Assembly: GCA_019119645.1 (NCBI GenBank)
Contig: DWWR01000108.1
Coordinates: forward strand, 1-64,000
Direction of reading: 5' to 3'
Source of the DNA: Anaerobutyricum faecale
Lineage (GTDB): Bacteria > Bacillota > Clostridia > Lachnospirales > Lachnospiraceae
Length of the DNA stretch: 64,000 nucleotides
Shown: piece after piece, positions 26,999 through 34,975 of the stretch
Numbering within the stretch: the first letter of the stretch is position 1
Layout of the letters: each line of letters opens with the position of its first letter
The notes under the pieces: model-generated
Seen by the model: only the letters and a program-made list of their open reading frames with translations
What the model was told of the DNA's origin: nothing
The model's database searches: none
Position numbers and translations under genes: made by a program

Positions 26999-27877
26999 AT
27001 GAAGGAACGAATGAGATGGGCGAAAAGAACAGACCGGATTATGACGGTTGTATTTTATGCGGTTGCCGTATTCTTTCTTGTATTGCTGGCAGCCTTTGCG
27101 GGAAAAGTCATCATCGGCGGATTTCTGGAGGCAAAGCCGGAGATGTTCGGTTTTGAGCGGCAGGGGACCATCGGAAATCAGCTGTTTAACACCATCTACC
27201 TGGTATTCATTTCTCTGCTGTGTTCGGTGCCGGTGGGAGTCTTCGCCGGTATCTATCTGGCCGTCTATGCCAAGGATGGTCCTCTGACTAAATTTTTAAG
27301 AATCTGTATTGAAACTTTATCCTCGCTTCCGTCCATCGTGGTGGGCCTGTTCGGATATCTGGTCTTCCTGGTATTCATCGGTATGGGAAAAAGCCTGCTG
27401 GCAGGAGCGCTGTCAGTGTCAATCCTTACCATCCCTCTGTTGACCACCACCACAGAGGATGCCATCCGCGGTCTGCCGGAGGGATATTTCCAGGGCAGTC
27501 TGGGACTGGGAGCGACCAAATGGCAGTCGGTGTTCCATGTGGTCCTTCCGGCCTGTATTCCGAGGATCATGACGGGAGTGATCCTGGCGGCAGGAAGAGG
27601 CTTTGGAGAGGCAGCGGCGCTCCTTTACACGACCGGATCGGGGAGCACCCTCCGGTGGGGAAACTGGGATATCACTTTACCAACCAGTCCGCTGAATCTT
27701 CTGCGGCCGGCGGAAACACTGTCCACACAGATCTGGAACCTGCAGATTAACGGGCAGGATCCGGCTCTGGCTGATCTGGCTGCGGCGATTCTGCTGCTTC
27801 TCGTACTCGTCTTCAACGTGGCGGCCAACGCCTGGAGCAGACGGATTGAAGTCCGCAACGCCGGAGAAAAAGTGTGA
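26999..27877 (+). CDS. pstA: Phosphate ABC transporter permease PstA
   Basis: 292 residues with about six membrane segments and the ATPase-docking loop (GYFQGSLGLGATKWQSVFHVVLPAC). The start codon follows the pstC stop by one base, and GGAGAG in the pstC end serves as ribosome site, indicating tight translational coupling. It partners PstC in phosphate uptake. Confidence 0.95.
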   Translation: MKERMRWAKRTDRIMTVVFYAVAVFFLVLLAAFAGKVIIGGFLEAKPEMFGFERQGTIGNQLFNTIYLVFISLLCSVPVGVFAGIYLAVYAKDGPLTKFLRICIETLSSLPSIVVGLFGYLVFLVFIGMGKSLLAGALSVSILTIPLLTTTTEDAIRGLPEGYFQGSLGLGATKWQSVFHVVLPACIPRIMTGVILAAGRGFGEAAALLYTTGSGSTLRWGNWDITLPTSPLNLLRPAETLSTQIWNLQINGQDPALADLAAAILLLLVLVFNVAANAWSRRIEVRNAGEKV

Positions 27878-27931
27878 TGGCGGCTGCTGGAAAATGGAAG
27901 AACAAATACCGGGAGAAAAGGAGACAGAAGA

Positions 27932-28693
27932 ATGAGCGAAGGAAATGTAAAGTTTGACGTCCGGGACATTAATCTTCATTATGGAGCGTTTCATGCCCTG
28001 AAGGATGTCAATATGAAAATATATGAACATGAGATTACGGCGCTGATCGGGCCGTCCGGCTGCGGCAAATCCACATTTTTGAAGACGTTGAACCGGATGA
28101 ATGATTTTGTAAATAATGTAAAGATCGACGGAGCCATTCACATGGATGGAAAAGATATTTACCGGGACATGGACGGTATCGAACTCCGCTATAAGGTGGG
28201 AATGGTATTTCAGCAGCCCAATCCGTTCCCAAAGAGCGTCTATGATAATGTGGCGTACGGGCCGAGGATATTTGGAATCCGGAAAAAAGCGCAGCTGGAC
28301 GATATTGTGGAGAGGAGCCTCCGCCAGGCGGCGATCTGGGATGAACTGAAAGACAGACTGAAGAAAAGCGCGCTGGGTCTGTCCGGCGGGCAGCAGCAGC
28401 GTCTCTGTATTGCGAGAACGCTGGCGGTGAATCCGGAAGTCATCCTGATGGATGAGCCCACCTCGGCGCTGGATCCCATTTCCACATCGAAGATCGAAGA
28501 GCTGGCCATGAATCTGAAAAAGGATTATACCATTGTGATCGTCACCCACAACATGCAGCAGGCCTCAAGAATCTCAGACCGCACGGCATTTTTCCTGCTG
28601 GGCGAGATGATTGAGTACGGGGAGACGCAGGAGCTGTTTGCCAGACCGAAAGATCCGAGGACCGAGAGTTATATTACCGGAAGATTCGGATGA
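27932..28693 (+). CDS. pstB: Phosphate ABC transporter ATP-binding protein
   Basis: 253 residues. Walker A GPSGCGKSTFLKTLNRMND, signature LSGGQQQRLCIART, Walker B VILMDEPTSALDP and the switch His (VTHNMQQASR) are all present, and MND after Walker A is typical of PstB. It powers phosphate uptake. No phoU follows, unlike many pst operons; the next gene is an unrelated DUF1858 protein with its own promoter. Confidence 0.96.
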   Translation: MSEGNVKFDVRDINLHYGAFHALKDVNMKIYEHEITALIGPSGCGKSTFLKTLNRMNDFVNNVKIDGAIHMDGKDIYRDMDGIELRYKVGMVFQQPNPFPKSVYDNVAYGPRIFGIRKKAQLDDIVERSLRQAAIWDELKDRLKKSALGLSGGQQQRLCIARTLAVNPEVILMDEPTSALDPISTSKIEELAMNLKKDYTIVIVTHNMQQASRISDRTAFFLLGEMIEYGETQELFARPKDPRTESYITGRFG

Positions 28694-28738
28694 TGTCGGA
28701 ATTATCATAGTAAAAATCTATGAATTTTTTCTGCCCTA

Positions 28739-28767
28739 TTGAATTTTTCTGGCGGGTGTATTATACT
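28739..28767 (+). promoter_or_regulatory. Promoter of the DUF1858 gene
   Basis: TTGAAT (28739-28744) and TATACT (28762-28767) with an exact 17-base spacer, about 56 bases before the start codon. Confidence 0.7.
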
Positions 28768-28823
28768 GTGTAAAGTACCCCATAAACAAGCAGAATTTGC
28801 AAACAATAACAGGAGGAATAGAT

Positions 28824-29039
28824 ATGGCAGCTCAGGTTGTTACAAAGGATACATTGATCGGAGAAATGCTTCAGATGGATATGGGAATCGCCGCCATCTT
28901 AATGGCAGCAGGAATGCACTGCGTAGGATGCCCATCCTCCGCCATGGAGAGTCTGGAAGAAGCATGCATGGTTCACGGCATGGACGCAGACCAGGTGCTT
29001 GTCCGCATTAATGACTATCTGGCGAATAAAAATAAATAA
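28824..29039 (+). CDS. DUF1858 small protein (hybrid-cluster-protein-associated type)
   Basis: 71 residues. It matches the short DUF1858 family seen with hybrid-cluster proteins in anaerobes, with a CVGCPSS redox-like Cys pair (HCVGCPSSAMESLEEAC) in a small helical domain. The function is not established; a thiol-redox or regulatory role is an inference from the CxxC motif. ATG 28824 follows AGGAGG. Monocistronic: own promoter and own terminator. Confidence 0.88.
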   Translation: MAAQVVTKDTLIGEMLQMDMGIAAILMAAGMHCVGCPSSAMESLEEACMVHGMDADQVLVRINDYLANKNK

Positions 29040-29082
29040 TATGATTTCTTTCATGGAAAGAACAGCGAAATAGCTGAGAGAC

Positions 29083-29136
29083 GCTGCAGGAAGGCGGAAT
29101 CGGTATAGCCGGTACCCGCCGGACGGCAGCTTTTTT
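29083..29136 (+). terminator. Terminator after the DUF1858 gene
   Basis: GCTGC (29083) pairs with GCAGC (29126), with an inner GGCGG/CCGCC stem, followed by six T. Confidence 0.8.
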
Positions 29137-29172
29137 ATTTCATAGGAGATTGTATTCCTATGGAATTCCCAT

Positions 29173-29212
29173 AAAAAACATGCACAGCCCTGTCTGAAAC
29201 AAGACTGTGCAT
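29173..29212 (-). terminator. Terminator of mecA
   Basis: On the minus strand ATGCACAG pairs with CTGTGCAT across a 17-base loop and is followed by a run of T (A at 29173-29178 on the plus strand). Confidence 0.7.
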
Positions 29213-29279
29213 CCACGTATCTGAAAAATCTTTCTGAAAAGAATACATTTCTTTGAGAAAAATCCGTTCAAAACGGTAT

Positions 29280-30125
29280 TTAATTGAGCTGATTCAATGT
29301 CTCCAGTGCATTTTCCCGGAACACCGGCTGAAAATGTTCATCGAAATATGAGAGTGTGGAGTAGGAGGCATTCATGGAGGTTCCGTAATCGGAAGCGATA
29401 ATGCAGGCTCTCTTGAAAATCTCGCGCTCACACTGCTCTTTCATTAAAAGCAGATAATAGGTTTTGCCGGAAACATCTTTGTACAGGCGGCTTCCTCCGG
29501 TATAAAACGGAGTGAGGAAGGCGCTCAGCTGTGTGATGGTGTCCAGACTGGAAAACGTATAAATCTGCAGATTGTGTTTCTTTTTGGAGGCTTCCTGCTT
29601 CTTCCTGAGAACTTCTTTTTTAGCCTGGGCAATAGCCTGGGTGAACGGCGCGATCAGATCGAGGGCGTCGTCTGCTGCCTGCCTGCCGGTGTCCTTATCG
29701 GAAGAGCTGTCGAAAGTGAGATCCTCTTCCAGGCTGTCGCCAAAGGAGAGAGGTTCTTCATCGAAAGCATCGGTATCGGAAATCTCCGCGTCGATCACAT
29801 CCGAAGAATAGTCATCATCCGCATCCTCATCGTCAAAAGGAGTGGAGAAGCGGGAGAATCGGGTATCCAGTTCGTCCGGGTCTTCCACTTTGGTGACAAC
29901 GAGTACCAGACACTCATTGGAAATCGGAATGGCTTCGATCATCAGCGGAATGTTATCTGCCTCAAATCCCAGTTCGATGGAGGCCTGCTGAATCATGTCA
30001 CGGAAGAGAGCCCGTGCCTTGGCGGAACCGTAAGCCAGCTCAGAGAGCCGCAGTTCCCGTTTATCTAAGTCAGATTTATTTAATGTACATCGTATCTGAT
30101 TGTCATTTAATTTCTCTAATTTCAT
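29280..30125 (-). CDS. mecA: Adaptor protein MecA
   Basis: 281 residues. The N-terminal substrate-recognition domain (MKLEKLNDNQIRCTLNKSDL) is followed by a long acidic linker (FDDEDADDDY and more Asp/Glu to about residue 160) and the C-terminal ClpC-binding domain with YTFSSLDTITQLSAFL and LYKDVSGKTYYLLLMK. MecA hands substrates to ClpCP for degradation. The linker is longer than in Bacillus. GGAAGTG precedes the start; a 17-spaced promoter lies about 95 bases upstream. Confidence 0.93.
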   Translation of the reverse strand: MKLEKLNDNQIRCTLNKSDLDKRELRLSELAYGSAKARALFRDMIQQASIELGFEADNIPLMIEAIPISNECLVLVVTKVEDPDELDTRFSRFSTPFDDEDADDDYSSDVIDAEISDTDAFDEEPLSFGDSLEEDLTFDSSSDKDTGRQAADDALDLIAPFTQAIAQAKKEVLRKKQEASKKKHNLQIYTFSSLDTITQLSAFLTPFYTGGSRLYKDVSGKTYYLLLMKEQCEREIFKRACIIASDYGTSMNASYSTLSYFDEHFQPVFRENALETLNQLN

Positions 30126-30220
30126 GAATTCACTTCCTTTTTGATAAAGTCATATCAGGATATCGTATATGGAGATTGTTGTCCTGTCCGGATGACAGGA
30201 CAAGAATATGTGGTGTGTAT

Positions 30221-30249
30221 AGTATAAACATTATTCTGAAAACTGTAAA
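30221..30249 (-). promoter_or_regulatory. Promoter of mecA
   Basis: On the minus strand TTTACA (30249-30244) and TATACT (30226-30221) are separated by 17 bases. The leader then contains an 8-bp hairpin (GTCCTGTC/GACAGGAC, 30181-30201). The remainder of the 30126-30457 gap shows an imperfect GC-rich dyad at about 30389-30448 and no gene. Confidence 0.7.
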
Positions 30250-30457
30250 GTGTTAAAATCACCCACATATCTGTAAATAAGTACGTTTTCACAAGGAATT
30301 CACAAAATATATTGTAAATCAATAATATATATAGTAATATAATATGTGAAGCCGGAAATCATGAACCAGAAGCAGATATCAGGCCGTCCCGTGGAGCGCC
30401 GTCCTCCGTAGAAAGACTTCGCTGGCGGACAGGAGAGTGCCGCGGGAAGGGAGATTA

Positions 30458-31003
30458 TCAGGAATAAAGGTACTGCATGATCCCCATTGCAATCGCGAAG
30501 GCAGCCTTTTCCTGCATATTTTCATCCGTAATCATCTCGGCTTCGGAAGGATTAGAGAGAAAGCAGACCTCGGCGATGACCGTGGGGACTTTGTTGTCCC
30601 TGAGAAGGTAGTAATCAGAGTTGGGTTTGATTTCTCTCTTATTTTCCTCACCGGTCAGATATACGGTTTGTGCCTGGATGAGAGAGGCCAGCCGCTGGCT
30701 GTTTTCGTTGCCTGCCTGATAAAAGACCTGCGCACCGTGCTGGAAGCTGTCCGGGAAGCTGTTTTGATGGATGCTTACCGCACAGTTTGGCGCCGCCCCT
30801 GTGATGGCGGCCTTCCGGTTCCTTAAATCGCTGGCTTTTTTATTGGAGACGCCGGAATCTTCCAGACTGCAGTCGGTTTCCCGGGTCATCAGCACCCGGA
30901 TGCCGTTTTGTTCCAGAACCGTGCGGCACTTGAGAGCGATCGCCAGATTGATTTCTTTTTCTTTGATTCCGGAGGCGCTGACCTTTCCGGGGTCATCCCC
31001 GCC
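30458..31003 (-). CDS. cwlD: 3' part of an interrupted CwlD-type amidase gene
   Basis: 181 residues that begin exactly after the first zinc His of an Amidase_3 domain: GGDDPGKVSASGIKEKEIN, then the remaining features (Glu in KEINL, VSIHQNSFPD, HGAQVFY, DNKVPTVIAEVCFLSNPSE) to a normal C-terminus. The open frame reads upstream to an ATG at 31105, but those 33 residues are element-encoded, resemble nothing, and lie on the T tail of the glnK terminator with no ribosome site. The missing start, membrane anchor and DPGH motif lie at 34961-35116 on the same strand. Joined, they give 233 residues, near the 237 of B. subtilis CwlD, which helps make muramic-lactam in spore cortex. Confidence 0.9.
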   Translation of the reverse strand, partial: GGDDPGKVSASGIKEKEINLAIALKCRTVLEQNGIRVLMTRETDCSLEDSGVSNKKASDLRNRKAAITGAAPNCAVSIHQNSFPDSFQHGAQVFYQAGNENSQRLASLIQAQTVYLTGEENKREIKPNSDYYLLRDNKVPTVIAEVCFLSNPSEAEMITDENMQEKAAFAIAMGIMQYLYS

Positions 31004-31016
31004 GTGGGGCGGGTGT
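30992..31016 (-). other. Recombination junction at the 3' part of cwlD (att-like)
   Basis: Minus strand CACCCGCCCCACGGCGGGGA. The sequence from CAC onward continues the amidase gene; upstream of it is element DNA. It shares CACG and a following CGG with the other junction at 34961. Confidence 0.7.
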
Positions 31017-31104
31017 GGAAAGCGCCGGTCACCGCCGGAATGTGTATCACTGCCGGAAGGTGGACCGCTGTCCTGAATGTGCGTCTGTCTGTCATCTCCA
31101 TACA

Positions 31105-31133
31105 TAAAAAACGGGAGGCTTTGCGGCCTCCCG
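31105..31133 (-). terminator. Terminator of amtB-glnK
   Basis: Minus strand ACGGGAGGC pairs with GCCTCCCGT, followed by a run of six T (A at 31106-31111 on the plus strand). Confidence 0.88.
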
Positions 31134-31145
31134 TCCTCACATTTA

Positions 31146-31502
31146 TTATTCTGATTCCTGAATGGCGTCGTAGCCGGTTTCTTTTGTACGGATTTTTAAT
31201 GCGGAGCGGATCTCATAAGTGAAGATCTTTCCGTCTCCGACTTCACCGGTGTAGGCGGCCTTCTGGATGGCGTCCACAGTCTTTTCCGCCCAGTCTTCCG
31301 ATGACACGGCAATCTCGAACTTAACCTTTGGCTGCATCTGCATGTCCACTTCCATGCCTCGCACGATTTCTTTATATCCTCTCTGGATACCACAGCCCAT
31401 GACCTGGTATACGGTCAGACCGTTGACGTTGAGGTCGTCCAGAGCTTTTTTTACATCTTCAAATTTTTCTTCTCTTACATATGCTTCGATTTTATACATC
31501 AT
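31146..31502 (-). CDS. glnK: PII nitrogen-regulatory protein
   Basis: 118 residues, PII family: MYKIEAYVREEKFEDVKKAL at the start, the T-loop (GIQRGYKEIVRGMEVDMQMQPK), B-loop TGEVGDGKIF and C-terminal IRTKETGYDAI. The Tyr51 uridylylation position of enteric PII is Val52 here, so control by uridylylation is not expected; ATP/ADP and 2-oxoglutarate binding residues look intact. It would plug AmtB when nitrogen is ample. It follows amtB by 13 bases, the usual pairing, but the pair lies inside the element that splits cwlD. Confidence 0.94.
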   Translation of the reverse strand: MMYKIEAYVREEKFEDVKKALDDLNVNGLTVYQVMGCGIQRGYKEIVRGMEVDMQMQPKVKFEIAVSSEDWAEKTVDAIQKAAYTGEVGDGKIFTYEIRSALKIRTKETGYDAIQESE

Positions 31503-31515
31503 ATTCTTTCCCACC

Positions 31516-32757
31516 TTACTGATCTAATCCGTTGAAGCTTGGATATGCGCTTTCTCCATGCTGCGTAATATCAAGTCCAATCTGCTCTTCTTTGACAGTG
31601 ACACGAAGAGGAGTAAATACTTTCACGATTGCCACGCAGATCAGTGTGCCCACAACGGCAACAGCGATGGTGACAATAATACCGATGATCTGAGCGGCAA
31701 AAAGATGGAAGTCACCAAACACCAGGCCGTTCCACTGAGCGACACTGTTGATGGAGGACTGGCCAAACAGACCTGTCGCAATACCTCCCCAGATACCGCC
31801 GATACCGTGGCATCCGAAGGCATCCAGAGCGTCATCGATTTTCAGTTTCTTCTTTACAAGAGCTACGCCAAAGTAGCAGATCGGGCTTACCAGGATACCA
31901 ATGATGAGGGAAGCCCAGATCGGAACGAAACCGGCGCCAGGAGTGATGGCGACCAGACCGACAACCAGACCGGTGGAAGAACCGACCAGCGTAGGTTTTC
32001 CTGTCTTGATGACATCGATGGCCATCCAGGAAAGAAGAGCGGCTGCGGCGGAAATGGCGGAAGTCATAAATGCGTGAGCTGCCAGTCCGTCAGCTTTTAA
32101 TGCGCTTCCTGCGTTGAAACCAAACCATCCGAACCAGAGGAGGGAAGCACCCAGTACAACAAAAGGTATATTATGAATCCGGTATGTGGTATGTTCATAG
32201 CCTCTTCTTCTGCCAAGGATAATGGCGAGAACAAGGGCGCTGACACCGGAACTGATATGTACTACGTTACCGCCTGCAAAGTCCACGGAACCGATGGAAG
32301 CCAGGAATCCGCCGGATCCCCATACCATATGAGCCATCGGATAGTAAACGATGATGGACCAAAGGGCGATAAAAATAAACAATGCTTTAAATTTCATACG
32401 GCCTACCAGAGAACCGGTAATAAGGGCCGGGGTGATCATGGCGAACATCATCTGGAACATACAAAATACCAGATGTGGAATGGAATCAGAATAAGGACCC
32501 ACATCCATTCCAACGCCGTTTAATCCGAACCAGCGGAAGTCTCCGATGATTCCGGCATGATTTCCGCCGAACGCCAGTGAGTAGCCAAAGAGCATCCACA
32601 TGACGACGGACAGTCCCATGATGGCAACACAGGCCATCATTGTATTGACGACATTTTTTCTCCGTACCAGACCGCCGTAGAAAAACGCCAGCCCCGGAGT
32701 CATTAAAAATACAAAAGCTGCACAGATAATTACAAAAGCTGTATCTCCTGAATTCAT
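31516..32757 (-). CDS. amtB: Ammonium transporter
   Basis: 413 residues with about eleven membrane segments. Family motifs: TPGLAFFYGGLVRRKNVVNT near the start, DFAGGNVVHISSG, and the pore His residues in the WFGFNAGSAL and GCHGIGGIWG regions. It moves ammonium across the membrane and is gated by the PII protein encoded next. A hairpin terminator lies in its leader, 63 bases before the start codon. Confidence 0.96.
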   Translation of the reverse strand: MNSGDTAFVIICAAFVFLMTPGLAFFYGGLVRRKNVVNTMMACVAIMGLSVVMWMLFGYSLAFGGNHAGIIGDFRWFGLNGVGMDVGPYSDSIPHLVFCMFQMMFAMITPALITGSLVGRMKFKALFIFIALWSIIVYYPMAHMVWGSGGFLASIGSVDFAGGNVVHISSGVSALVLAIILGRRRGYEHTTYRIHNIPFVVLGASLLWFGWFGFNAGSALKADGLAAHAFMTSAISAAAALLSWMAIDVIKTGKPTLVGSSTGLVVGLVAITPGAGFVPIWASLIIGILVSPICYFGVALVKKKLKIDDALDAFGCHGIGGIWGGIATGLFGQSSINSVAQWNGLVFGDFHLFAAQIIGIIVTIAVAVVGTLICVAIVKVFTPLRVTVKEEQIGLDITQHGESAYPSFNGLDQ

Positions 32758-32822
32758 ATCTTATCTCATCCTTTCCTTTTCAACATGCCGGCTGTAAATG
32801 CTTGTTTCAGACTGATTTCATG

Positions 32823-32864
32823 AAAAAAGGCGCCTGCAGTATCAGCAATACTACAAACGCCTTT
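32823..32864 (-). terminator. Hairpin terminator between recombinase and amtB
   Basis: Minus strand AAAGGCG pairs with CGCCTTT, enclosing an inner GTAGTAT/ATACTGC stem, then six T. It may end recombinase transcription, or act as an attenuator in the amtB leader, since a promoter-like sequence lies immediately upstream of it. Confidence 0.8.
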
Positions 32865-32876
32865 GTCTTGTAATGC

Positions 32877-32905
32877 AGTCTAACACAGTTTAATTATTTC
32901 GACAA
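32877..32905 (-). promoter_or_regulatory. Possible amtB promoter
   Basis: Minus strand TTGTCG (32905-32900) and TAGACT (32882-32877) with 17 bases between. Transcription would begin around 32870, directly before the hairpin terminator. The remaining 32906-33016 DNA is AT-rich with no gene seen. Confidence 0.45.
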
Positions 32906-33016
32906 GTAAAAAAATTGAATGATTTTTGAAAAAATTTCGCTGAATTAAACAAAGTTAACGGGATATTAAAAAAACATACTTAATTTATTATTGTATTTAT
33001 AATAATTCCCTTAATT

Positions 33017-34621
33017 TTATACAGTATACTGACCGGGTAAACTGAAAAAGTGTTTCGGAGTCAGCCGGTAATGGATGCAGATTTTCCGGTTTTCATATAC
33101 GCTGATGTGCTCGATCATCTCCGAAAGGGGGAAAAAATCAAGAGAAGCCAGCTCTTTTTGCTCCGAGAGCGCAGTCAGAAAGGGAGACTGCCGGATCCTC
33201 CGGGAGAGAGCGGCGGAAGATTCAGAAAATAACCGGCATTTTTCTTTGTAAAGCTGTTCTTTCTGTCTGTATTCTTCCCGGCAGGAAAAGAATTCGTCCG
33301 CAGAGAGAATGCCCTCTTTATAATCGGAATAGGCGGACAGGAAGAATCGTCTGGCGCGGCCCCGCTCAGTTTCCGCCAGTTTCAGCTCCGGGCTTTTGCC
33401 GGTTTGTTCAGATAGAAAGGACTGCACCTGCTGCTGCACAAGGGAAGAAAGATTTGGCATGCAGTTTATGATGCGGTTGAAATCCTGAAGCAGAACCGAT
33501 TCCAGATCTCTGGCGGCGATGGTATGGGGAGAACAGAATGATTTTCCGTGTCTTTTGCAGGTGCCGCAGGTGAAAGCGTACTCCGGGCGGCCGTTGGCAT
33601 GATGCCAGCAGGTTTTGACCATGGTTTTGCCGCATCCGCCGCAGATCAGAAGACCGGAGAGAGGATGCCGTGCGGGGCGGGCGGGCGGCCGGTGATTTTC
33701 TGACGGGCGGCTGCGTATCTTCAGAAGCTCCTGGGTCCGGCGCCAGGTATCCCCGTCTATGATGGGTTCATGGGTGCCCGGCACGACGATCCATTTTTCC
33801 CGGCCGAGTGTCTGCTGGCGGCTGCGCATGTGCTGCTCCCTGGTACCTTGTACCATATTTCCCGCATATATTTCTTTATGTAAAATGTGATTAATGGTAG
33901 AATAAGACCAAAGGGAAGAATGGTTCCGCGATCCGGGATTGGTATAGCGCAGTCCGGAGACTTTTTTGTATTCCGAGGGACAGAGAATTCCTTCCGCATT
34001 GAGCATCCGGGCAATCTGTTGTTTGCCAAAACCCTGCAGATACAGGGAGAAGATTCTGCGGATAATGGAGGCAGCGTAAGGGTCGATGATCAATCTGTTT
34101 TTATCGGACGGAGATTTCCGGTAGCCATAGCTGGCAAAGGCGCCGATGAATTCCCCGCGGTGTTGTTTGGTCCGCAGGGCGGCGCGGACTTTTCCAGAGA
34201 TGTCCCGGGCGTATTGTTCATTGAATATATTTTTGATGGGGAGAAGCATGTCGTAAGACTGCCGTGTGCTGTCGATGTGATCGGAGACAGAGATAAAGCG
34301 GATGCCCCGCTGGGGGAAATACCGCTCCAGGAATCGTCCGGTCTCGATATAGTCTCTGCCGAAGCGGGATAAGTCTTTGACGATGACGCAGGAGATTTTT
34401 TTATTTTCAATATCAGCGATCATTTGCTGAAATCCCGGACGCTGAAAAGTGATACCCGAATATCCGTCGTCAACGTACATATTATATAGAAGAAGCTCTT
34501 TGTGTTTCTTTATGTAATCTGTCAGAAGTTTTTTCTGATTGGCAACACTGTCGCTCTCTTCCCGGTCGCCGTCCTCCCGGGACAGGCGGATATAAGCGCC
34601 AGTATAAAAATAATCCGGCAT
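33017..34621 (-). CDS. Large serine recombinase
   Basis: 534 residues. Residues 6-150 are the resolvase-type catalytic domain with nucleophile Ser14 (YIRLSREDG) and the Arg-rich helix (VKDLSRFGRDYIETG). Next comes the recombinase domain (about 170-290), a zinc ribbon (CGGCGK and CGTCKRHGKSFC, about 335-375) and a coiled-coil-rich C-terminus (about 420-490). These are the full parts of an integrase/excisionase such as TnpX, Bxb1 or skin-element recombinases, and I see no damage. GAAGGTG lies before ATG 34621. It follows a 57-residue reading frame and sits within the split cwlD, so excising that element is its obvious task. Confidence 0.96.
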   Translation of the reverse strand: MPDYFYTGAYIRLSREDGDREESDSVANQKKLLTDYIKKHKELLLYNMYVDDGYSGITFQRPGFQQMIADIENKKISCVIVKDLSRFGRDYIETGRFLERYFPQRGIRFISVSDHIDSTRQSYDMLLPIKNIFNEQYARDISGKVRAALRTKQHRGEFIGAFASYGYRKSPSDKNRLIIDPYAASIIRRIFSLYLQGFGKQQIARMLNAEGILCPSEYKKVSGLRYTNPGSRNHSSLWSYSTINHILHKEIYAGNMVQGTREQHMRSRQQTLGREKWIVVPGTHEPIIDGDTWRRTQELLKIRSRPSENHRPPARPARHPLSGLLICGGCGKTMVKTCWHHANGRPEYAFTCGTCKRHGKSFCSPHTIAARDLESVLLQDFNRIINCMPNLSSLVQQQVQSFLSEQTGKSPELKLAETERGRARRFFLSAYSDYKEGILSADEFFSCREEYRQKEQLYKEKCRLFSESSAALSRRIRQSPFLTALSEQKELASLDFFPLSEMIEHISVYENRKICIHYRLTPKHFFSLPGQYTV

Positions 34622-34666
34622 ATTTTCACCTTCTTTTCCTTATATAACGGGGATACGGTGCCGCTG

Positions 34667-34840
34667 TTATGGCGGTCTGGAGGATAAGTCCAGAAGATGT
34701 GCCCGGATGAGACGGCAGAGAAGCTCTTCCGCGGTGACGGAAGAGAGAAACTCTCTCTGGACAGCAAAGGTTTTTTCCGCCTTTTTTCTGCTGTTCGGAA
34801 GGCGGGATGTCTCAGAAGATAAAGAAGAGGTTTCTTTCAT
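34667..34840 (-). CDS. 57-residue protein upstream of the recombinase
   Basis: 57 residues starting MKETSSLSSETSRLPNSRKK and ending in an amphipathic helix (SVTAEELLCRLIRAHLLDL). It has a strong AAGGAG ribosome site 7 bases before ATG 34840 and ends 45 bases before the recombinase start, so the two are probably co-transcribed. I do not recognise the family. Its size and place are those of a recombination directionality factor or regulator of the recombinase, which is inference only. Confidence 0.65.
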   Translation of the reverse strand: MKETSSLSSETSRLPNSRKKAEKTFAVQREFLSSVTAEELLCRLIRAHLLDLSSRPP

Positions 34841-34950
34841 GGAAAAACTCCTTGTGGCGGGATGAACGCAGAACTATCAGACGCTGCGTTTCATGTATGT
34901 ACTTAAATATACGCTTCCGGCCTGTCTTTTATGAACGGATACGCGCAGCA

Positions 34951-34975
34951 GATATCCGGCGTGCCCCGGGTCCAG
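34951..34975 (-). other. Recombination junction at the 5' part of cwlD (att-like)
   Basis: Minus strand GACCCGGGGCACGCCGGATA. cwlD coding sequence runs up to the CAC (His52); the frame then enters element DNA, reads 27 foreign residues and stops at 34877. Confidence 0.7.

Larger units (their letters stand above)
31004..34963 (-). mobile_element. Skin-like intervening element interrupting cwlD (about 3.96 kb)
   Basis: All DNA between the two halves of the amidase gene: glnK, amtB, a large serine recombinase and a 57-residue protein, all on the same strand as cwlD. Junctions are GACCCGGGGCACGCCGGATA and CACCCGCCCCACGGCGGGGA (minus strand), sharing CACG. Recombination there restores CTGGACCCGGGGCACGGCGG, that is L-D-P-G-H-G with frame kept. 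The geometry matches known serine-recombinase intervening elements such as skin in sigK. Whether excision is developmental, reversible or no longer active cannot be told from sequence. Confidence 0.85.

Noticed and set aside
31004..31105. ATG at 31105 as the true start of the amidase frame
   Set aside because: It sits on the T tail of the glnK terminator, has no ribosome site, and codes 33 residues unlike any amidase start. The real start lies across the element at 35116.
33017..34621. Serine recombinase as part of a large conjugative transposon or prophage
   Set aside because: The boundaries given by the split cwlD limit the element to 3.96 kb with no transfer, replication or phage genes.
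34891..34899. CATACAT before the recombinase as a sigma-E/K promoter -10
   Set aside because: No matching -35 at the right distance; a single short -10-like word is too weak to claim sporulation control of the recombinase.
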